NCBI RefSeq assembly: GCF_037392515.1
Contig: NC_090283.1
Span: 15,871,501 to 15,935,500 of the forward strand
Length of the DNA stretch: 64,000 nucleotides
DNA from: Haliotis asinina
Taxonomy: Eukaryota > Mollusca > Gastropoda > Lepetellida > Haliotidae
Direction of reading: 5' to 3'
Shown here piece by piece: positions 57,196 through 64,000 of this stretch. The notes under the pieces were generated by a model that was not told where the DNA came from, searched no databases, and saw only the letters and a list, made by a program, of their open reading frames with translations. Position numbers and translations under genes: made by a program. Position 1 is the first letter of the stretch. Every line of letters starts with the position of its first letter.

Positions 57196-57529
57196 CTGGG
57201 TGAACAAGCAATATAAATAGAGGTCAAAGTATATACGAATGACATTCTCAGACGTACTCAGTAAATCCAAAGCTCCAAGGATATATTTTTTTTATATTTG
57301 GTTTGCTTTTTTGTGTAATATTCGAAGACATATTTAATGGTTTGAAAGATTACTCACAAACATTATTATAACATAAGACCTATTTCATTCGAAAGTACTG
57401 CCGACTTTAAGATTTTGTCTTGAAACACATAAATTAATAATGTGATTCAATGTAGACAGAAATTACTTTTCAAAATTTACTCACAATCTGTTGCTGACTA
57501 TCTTTTTGAACCAAACTTATCAAACCTGC

Positions 57530-57613
57530 TGTATCCTGCTGCTGTGTCGGCAGAACCGTCAGCTTGTTCACCAAACAGGAGGGCTTCTCTTGTGAGATGT
57601 CGTCTTCCCTTAG
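57530..57613 (-). other. Candidate 84-bp cassette exon, copy G (second subtype)
   Basis: Duplicate of E. Acceptor gcttgttcgaccag; the donor is gcaggt, a GC donor, which may be weak or dead. Phase 1 reads KGRRHLTREALLFGEQADG. Confidence 0.45.
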
Positions 57614-58089
57614 CTGGTCGAACAAGCATCACAAACAGTGGTCAGAGTATATACTAATATATATTCCTGCCAAAGAGCATGTGCCCTTTGCATTATTGTG
57701 AATGATATTCATATCGATATCTCACAACTGTTTGAAATATTTCTGACAAACATTATTAGAACATAAAACTTCTTTTTAGTCGGACTGCAACCTTCAACAT
57801 TACGCGTTGAAAATCATAATTTGATCCCGTGACTCCTTCTACAAAAATTACTCACAATATGTCGTTATTGTGTTTGACAAAAAACTATTGGTGTCACAGA
57901 AATCTCACTGTACCCAACTTGCTGTTGTTTGACTGAAAGCGCACAGCTGATGACACGTGATGGTCCAGAGACATAGGTCCTTTCCGTTTGAGAGGTCGCG
58001 TTTTTTCCACTATAGGCATAAACAAATAGATTTGGTTTAAAATATCATTTGTTTGCTCCGGACTTCAAAGGCCGCAGGTGCATGGGTGT

Positions 58090-58500
58090 TCTATTTCAAA
58101 TGAGTTTATTTCGTAACAGTACAAAATACAAAAACAAAAAGTGTCATTACAAGAGAGTGGCAATAGACAATCATATATAGATTCAGATGTATAAGGAACG
58201 CAATGACATTATTTCCTTATTGGAAGAACAGTTAGTCACTGCTGAAAGGTTGGTGCATTATAATGTATTCATAAAGTATTGCAAATTTATGTAAGCTGGC
58301 AATGTTGTAAAAAACTTACAGCACAAATCATGATAAACTTTAGATTCACATAGGAAATGAAGTTCAAATCTATCAAATCTTTTGGTATTTTTATGTATTG
58401 GAAGTGCACCGATTCGTAGCATTGGTATTCCACTCCTCCCATGTTTAAATTTCAATAAAGTTATATATATGGCTCAATGCAAAATAAACTTATAATACTG
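58090..58500 (-). pseudogene. LINE 3' end fragment, antisense (duplicate)
   Basis: Copy 2 counterpart of 50310-50760, with a few substitutions and the same broken frame. Confidence 0.5.
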
Positions 58501-59149
58501 GAATAAGCCTCAAGCGAAGAACATCTGTGCATTTCTGAAAATATTAATTGATTTTGCCAATCACCAACTTTTACATGAAAGCATGTTAGAGCATTTATAA
58601 ATTACGCCCAACACATACTTACAAAGCCTAATGTGAAACTGTTCAATAACATGCAATGTCTGCAAACCCAATATTTCCGAAGAATACAAAATTATCGTCT
58701 TTATTTGAACGTGGAAAAGTTTGAGCAGAATAGCTGGCGAAATATTTTTAATTCTCCTTTAAAACGCTAACTGAAGACGTTTTATTTACAAAATTTTTAA
58801 CCGATTTAGGCCTATGAAAGTCTGTTTGAAAAAAATAAACCCAAATATATATAAAAACGTTAAACTTATGATCACCAAAGCACAGTGATTCAGACTACCT
58901 TAATTTACCACCATTTCTAAAGACTGACACCTATGTTTTGTCACAATTTTCAGACAAACCTCTATCGAGTTTGTTATTGATATCGTATACTGATGGTAAA
59001 ACCTGAAACAACACCTGATTGAACACCTGAAACCATTCAAATGAATACGCTGAATGAATAGCAGTTTCCAGTGGCCGTCTCATTCGTCTCATCAGTTCAG
59101 AAAACAATATGCAACATTACATGTTTTGCTCGTGCATGCAGGTCAAATA

Positions 59150-59685
59150 CAGCAATGACGGGAGCCGGCTAACGCTGAATGCAGAGAAGTATGGCATCAT
59201 CAAAAACATTTTGTTGCCTTTTCTGCGTGCCAATCCACATGTTGCCCACGTCTACCAGGACGACAATGCATGTCCTCATCGTGCAAGGATCGTTGCCGAC
59301 TTAAGAGGCAGCACAACACAGAATCCCTCAGTTGGCCAAGCGTAAATCCAGATCGTAATACCCGGGTTCTATTCCCCACATGGTTACAATGTGTGAAGCC
59401 CAATTTCAGGCGTCCCCCGCCGTGATATTGCTGGAATATTGATAAGCGGCGTAAAACTAAACTCACTCACTCACTCCAGATCGTAATCCGACCGAACACC
59501 TGTTGGGCGCGATAGGTAGATGTATGTCCGCCCGGAACGACCCCATGGCTAATATTCGAGAAATCAGGCAGGCCGTGCTAAACGCATGGAACAATCTGTT
59601 TTATTTTCGTAAACTCATGCTAACGATGAGGAGACGATGTCAGAGGGTGATTCAGGGTCATGACAAATACATGCACTACCGATGA
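59150..59685 (+). pseudogene. Tc1-family transposase remnant, duplicate with 5' deletion
   Basis: Keeps the QDDNACPHRARIV part, the nested SINE and the IREIRQAVLNAWNNL part. The 453 bp holding the N-terminal region and foldback piece are absent; the junction is at aaatac|agcaatg. Confidence 0.85.
59360..59476 (+). mobile_element. 5'-truncated SINE-B in Tc1 (duplicate)
   Basis: Same insertion as 52031-52336, flanked by ccagatcgtaat on both sides (59348-59359 and about 59476-59487). The ACTC tail has four units. Confidence 0.9.
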
Positions 59686-60499
59686 CCCAGTAATTGTTTC
59701 AAATGTCAATGTCAGTGGATTCCATTTCAAGAAGTTCTGTTGTTCTACAAAACATTAAAAAGTTGGCAAGATGAAGACATGTTTTAATAAAAATATGAAT
59801 ACCTCTTGTATTCACATACCTTTTTGAAGGTCACGTTACATTTCGCGTACCAACCATGCATATGAAAGCTTTTGTAGCATCAGATTTTAAGTGTTGCTTC
59901 AAGTTTTACTATCAGTATATATTCCTCCAATGTTCTGTGAATTTGTTTCGAATATGTCTGAAACCCTTGAAGGTAACAAACACTCCCAGACAAGCAAAAT
60001 CTATCCTATAGTCCACACTCATCATGTTTCAAATATATTTTCACAGTCTTGGTCAAACCGTGGCTGTTTCTGATTATCCCGTCCCCTCACAAGGTTCGAT
60101 TTCATTCTACAAGGAGATGCAGGTTTTGGGATATTGTCAGTCAGCATTTTTGCACCTAGAGAGGGATTTTCCAAAGTAATCTCATTAAAGACACCAAGTG
60201 GCAGTGGGTTTAAGTTTGCTTTTAAGGCATATTCAAACTTGTCTACATGGGAAGGTCTCCACTTTTATTACCGAAATTTTACTATAAGGCTCCGAATCGA
60301 CCGCCCTCTGGAAGAAACATATTAGCTTACAAGCAATTGGCAAATCATCAGATTCCACTGATGTTCACACACTAATATTTCTAACTGATTTGAATAGATT
60401 AGTAGAACACTAGACTGTGTGCTTTGTTTGCAATGCATTTGTATGGCCCATGTGAATCAGTCTTTGATCTGCCACTAAGAATGTGTATTTCATAACTGC

Positions 60500-61280
60500 A
60501 AAATGGACTAATAAATTCCTTGCCATATATCTATCTCGGGTTCTCTTGAAGGGTGTAGGGTATCGAATGTTTCAATGATGTCGTTCCCACAATCTAACTC
60601 TGGAATCGGGTCTGCTTTATCAGGAATATTATCTGCTAGTCATCCTGTCCTGGCTTCAAAATCACCACAAATGATGATATTTGCGTCGTTATAATGGCAT
60701 TTCGGATCTGAAGTAACATTGTCGAGGTATTCAGAACCCTTCTTATCTATGGTATCAGTCAGAACAGAGGGTGCCTAGGCCTCAAGGTGAATATAGCCAA
60801 ATCAAATCCCAGGATGACATCTCTGTCCAGGCAGAAAAAAATGGTGCATCCAGGATAAGAAAAATGTCTGATTACTGTAATTTGGAAAGTTGTCTACGAA
60901 ATCTTTGTCTAGGTTGCTCCAAACCTCAGGAAATCCAGTAATATCAAATTGTGAACAGTATTCAACAAGGTCAGAGATGGATATGTGCTGATGTTCTAGA
61001 ACAGTATCCTACTTTACTGTGCGGTTATCAGTTACCAGGAAGGCACATATTGTCAAAATATAGGATTTCTTCTTTATGGCATCCATACAAAATTGGCACA
61101 TTTCCCTGAACTGAACTGTCCCAGTCTACCGGTACCGTTGACACCCATGACACATACTTCATGACACATACTTCATGACACATACTTCTCACTCGTCACT
61201 TTGTTTTTGCTAAACTTACGTTTCCTTTTCCGGAAAAATTCCCTTGGCACTCTTCTGCGATGTGGTTTTTCCGTAGTTTG
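60500..61280 (-). pseudogene. LINE endonuclease fragment, antisense (duplicate)
   Basis: Copy 2 of the same fragment; lacks about 86 bp near 60868. Confidence 0.75.
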
Positions 61281-61534
61281 GTGAACTAACAGCATGGAAA
61301 ACATGAAACAATCATAACAGTGTCAAGAATACATATTCCTAAATATTAAAATCCTAAAATCCTTAAAGACATTATTGAATACTGCTGGCCCACATGCGAT
61401 CCGTTTTTGACACATTTTCGATATCTTTAATAATGTTATCTTTGGAGTCATTATGTTTTCTATCACCAAATCTGTAGATGGTTCACTCTCAGTTAGCCAG
61501 TGTCTAACCAAAACGGTCTTGTTAAAACAACACT

Positions 61535-61567
61535 GCACTATGGCTAGGTGAGAGATGCGAGCCAGGT
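61535..61567 (+). repeat. Single-unit counterpart of the 38-bp minisatellite
   Basis: One unit only (gcactatggctaggtgagag then atgcgagccaggt) between the same flanks as the 54585-55260 array. Confidence 0.9.
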
Positions 61568-61611
61568 TAGCATTAGCCACTGAAGTGTGAGCCTTTGTTT
61601 AAGGGCTAGAG

Positions 61612-62634
61612 TCTATATCTGGTATGCAACATGACGGAAGGTGTATGCAAGTATGCGTGTATTTGTTTGCAATATTAAAATTTGGTTTAAGCATATTTAT
61701 TTCTGATATATTGTTCAGAAACGTGACTGACAAACACGCACATGGCTTATAATAAAGCCTCTCATGACAAAATAACTTTCTTGTGACTTTCATTTCATAA
61801 CATGATTACAAAAGAACATGATGGCACGAAATACATTAAGCATACAATATACATGAATATAGATATTTGACAGAACCTGGGTCCAATGCTTATGTCAACC
61901 CCAAATGAATTCAAAGTCTTGCTATATGATGTAATCCTATTTCTGAAATAACTTGGTATTTGTATATGTCTGAGGTCTTCAAGCAAAGAAATCCAAAGTC
62001 CAATAGTACTGGGTGAAAGGATTTTTTCTTGAAAATTAGTATTTGTAACTCCTTCAATTTATCAATTGTGAAACTTTATGAAGTGCAGAATTTATCTGTG
62101 CAGTTCAGTTTTCGTCTTTTTGAAACCAGAGGCCTAAATGTTTCTGTTCGGAATAATAATTATTTTTGCATACATAATCTTGGACTAGTTAAACCACTTC
62201 ACATATATCACTATTTTATCATTTCCTGAAATTCGTAACAATATCAATACCAAATCAATGTGTCTCACCTTGATACAAATGTCACTAGTGTCACCAATTG
62301 AACCTTTTCCTCAAATCCTCAAAAAATATTCAAATAATACCATATCGATGTACATGTATCTCACTTCAACACAAGTTCACGAGTCTCACGAACTGAGCAT
62401 TTTGATGAAACACACTATGGCTCATCTGGACTAAGCGTTATCAAAACACGAACCCCTGTCAACCAAATCCCACTCTAGCAGAGTGAGAGACCAGTTTTGA
62501 CAGAATCCTGCTATATGAGAGGACACAATGTAGATCATTGTTGGGACAATAGCGCCTTACCTTGTTTAGTTACATTTCGGTGATGTGAAGTCCTGCGGAA
62601 TACAGGTGACAGAGTACTTGCGGGGTTCTCTGTG
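61612..62634. other. 1,023-bp segment present only in duplication copy 2
   Basis: Bounded by gggctagag on the left and ttggaaaatgaaatg on the right, which are adjacent in copy 1 (55304/55305). No inverted ends, no target-site duplication and no coding domain, so I cannot tell insertion from deletion in copy 1. Confidence 0.75.
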
Positions 62635-63924
62635 TTGGAAAATGAAATGACTGATGAAAGTGGTGAGTACTTATTTTATTTGTCAGTTGATACGGATCTA
62701 TATCCAGATATAGTGTGACATTTTGATCTGTATGTAAGCCTTTAAACAAGGGGTTTACATGTTTAACATGTATATCTGTACGAGAACCAGTTTTAATAAT
62801 AAGAATGATAATGCTTTATTGTCCAGTAAGGGAATTTATGTCGGATTGACTCTGTATAAGGTAATATTGCCAAAGACGAATACTAGTTATGCTAAAATAT
62901 GATCATGGTAGACATAAAACTGACAACTAAGTAACTTTAACGTCCACATTAGTGTTTAATCAGTATGACAGAACCTCAAATGGAAGAAGCATCAGTTCCA
63001 TGTTGCCAAAAAAGATACGATTATCATCTTATGTCTCAAACTACTCCCATATCCACTTTAGACAGAGTGGTCATTTTTTCTGAACAGAAGGAAGAATAGG
63101 AATAGCAGGGGATTCCGGCTGCCAACACACCCGTCGACTGGGCCTTCTACACCTGCTGGGTTTTGTGAGACAAAACATACTTCCCATGCTTGATTCGTAC
63201 GGTATAGTTCTTTATTCTACATATCCTGAACTTCTTAGAACTGCTTTAGATAACATGAAAACTGTTTACAATATAAGCAAATGGTATTTCATACAGATAT
63301 GTGTAAAAGTTAAAAGAAAATTTTGTCCATTTGAGAATCTGTTCTTTATGAAATGGACTTAGTAGAAATACACCTCGTTTGTTGGATCTTTGTCTACCCT
63401 AGCGTTGACATATGCACGCACAGAGACATACAGAAACAAGGTAACACTTTTAAACTAATTTGCTTGATTGGCATTATTAGAAATTGATGCGTAAAAGAGA
63501 GTACGATTCTTTATGGATAACAACTTCTATATTACATATGATGCTATCAGGGATATCCCATCCCAACTGCACACAATGAACTGATAAAAACAACAGACAG
63601 AGCTCACCAGCCATCATTCCTAATTACCTTATCAGCCATGTATACTTTGTTTGGGCTACAGTTACCATTTGCTTCCTCTTACTGTCACATCATCACCACC
63701 ATTGTTGTTATTGTTAATCCCTTTGATTTCAACCTACATGTTGTTCATGCTTTAACCCTGTTCTTGTATATAAGTCTGTTCTGTGCTGTATTACTTCACC
63801 TTTGCTTGTCAACGGTATAAGGATCGATGATTACACGATGCCATTTAGAAAGTGGTCAAATGCAACATATGTCATATTTGGGATTTCACTTTCTTAGTAA
63901 AGTACAAATTCTAGTACTTTTTCG

Positions 63925-64000
63925 GTTGAGTCCCATCCGGGATTCGAACCCACACCCTCAGAGTCAGGCACCTAATCGCCAGCACACAAAGTCAGCCGCC
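63925..64000 (-). mobile_element. tRNA-derived SINE head, antisense, cut by window end
   Basis: The reverse complement reads GGCGGCTGACTTTGTGTGCT, TGGCGATTAGGTGC (box A-like), and GGGTTCGAATCCCGG (box B) followed by GATGGGACTC. It is closer to an intact tRNA than the other SINEs. The body appears to continue to about 63880. Confidence 0.65.

Larger units (their letters stand above)
56779..63826. repeat. Segmental duplication, copy 2
   Basis: The offset to copy 1 is about 7,780 bp at the left and 7,327 bp at the right. The change comes from indels: 453 bp absent near 59152, a shorter ACTC run at 59461, about 124 bp absent near 59808, about 86 bp absent near 60868, a collapsed minisatellite at 61535, and 1,023 bp extra at 61612-62634. 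Elsewhere the copies match closely with scattered substitutions. Confidence 0.92.

Noticed and set aside
63165..63362. Conserved 65-codon gene in both duplicates
   Set aside because: Identity is no higher than in surrounding non-coding DNA, so it reflects recent duplication, not selection.

Overview
The window reads as invertebrate animal DNA, most likely a gastropod of the abalone type (Haliotis). I infer this from recall of abalone sequence, not from a search. It is AT-rich and intron-rich. It is scattered with two SINE families that share a 3' end finishing in an ACTC repeat. It also holds a Ngaro-like tyrosine-recombinase retrotransposon, several broken LINEs, a broken Tc1 transposon and many foldback elements. 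Genes are sparse.

Layout. 1-3.44 kb: a Ngaro-like retroelement cut by the window edge (reverse transcriptase, RNase H, tyrosine recombinase, SGNH hydrolase). 3.4-16 kb: non-coding DNA with SINEs, a terminal-inverted-repeat element rich in TGACGTCA sites, and foldback elements. 16.28-21.19 kb, minus strand: a two-exon C2H2 zinc-finger gene (9 fingers, 598 residues as spliced here). Its intron carries a 54-bp minisatellite that grew inside a SINE. 21.2-32.1 kb: non-coding DNA with a LINE 3' fragment and a palindromic element. 32.16-35.23 kb, plus strand: a paralogous two-exon zinc-finger gene (5 fingers, 552 residues). The two zinc-finger genes point away from each other, and each has a coiled-coil exon joined to a finger exon through a phase-1 intron. 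35.2-43.5 kb: many SINE fragments and short tandem repeats.

43.5-63.8 kb is the most unusual part. A locally repeated unit holds seven copies of a candidate exon on the minus strand. Each is exactly 84 bp, with a conserved AG acceptor before it and a GT (once GC) donor after it, and each is open in the same phase. They could be a tandem set of alternative cassette exons. LINE fragments interrupt this array. Its right part lies in a roughly 7-kb direct duplication (about 48.98-56.50 and 56.78-63.83 kb). The two copies differ mainly by repeat expansions and collapses, a 453-bp and a 1,023-bp presence/absence difference, and point changes.

Only the two zinc-finger genes are strongly supported as cellular genes. 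Both look like nuclear, sequence-specific DNA-binding proteins that may dimerise through the N-terminal coiled coil. Everything else is mobile-element material, satellites or unexplained single-copy DNA.
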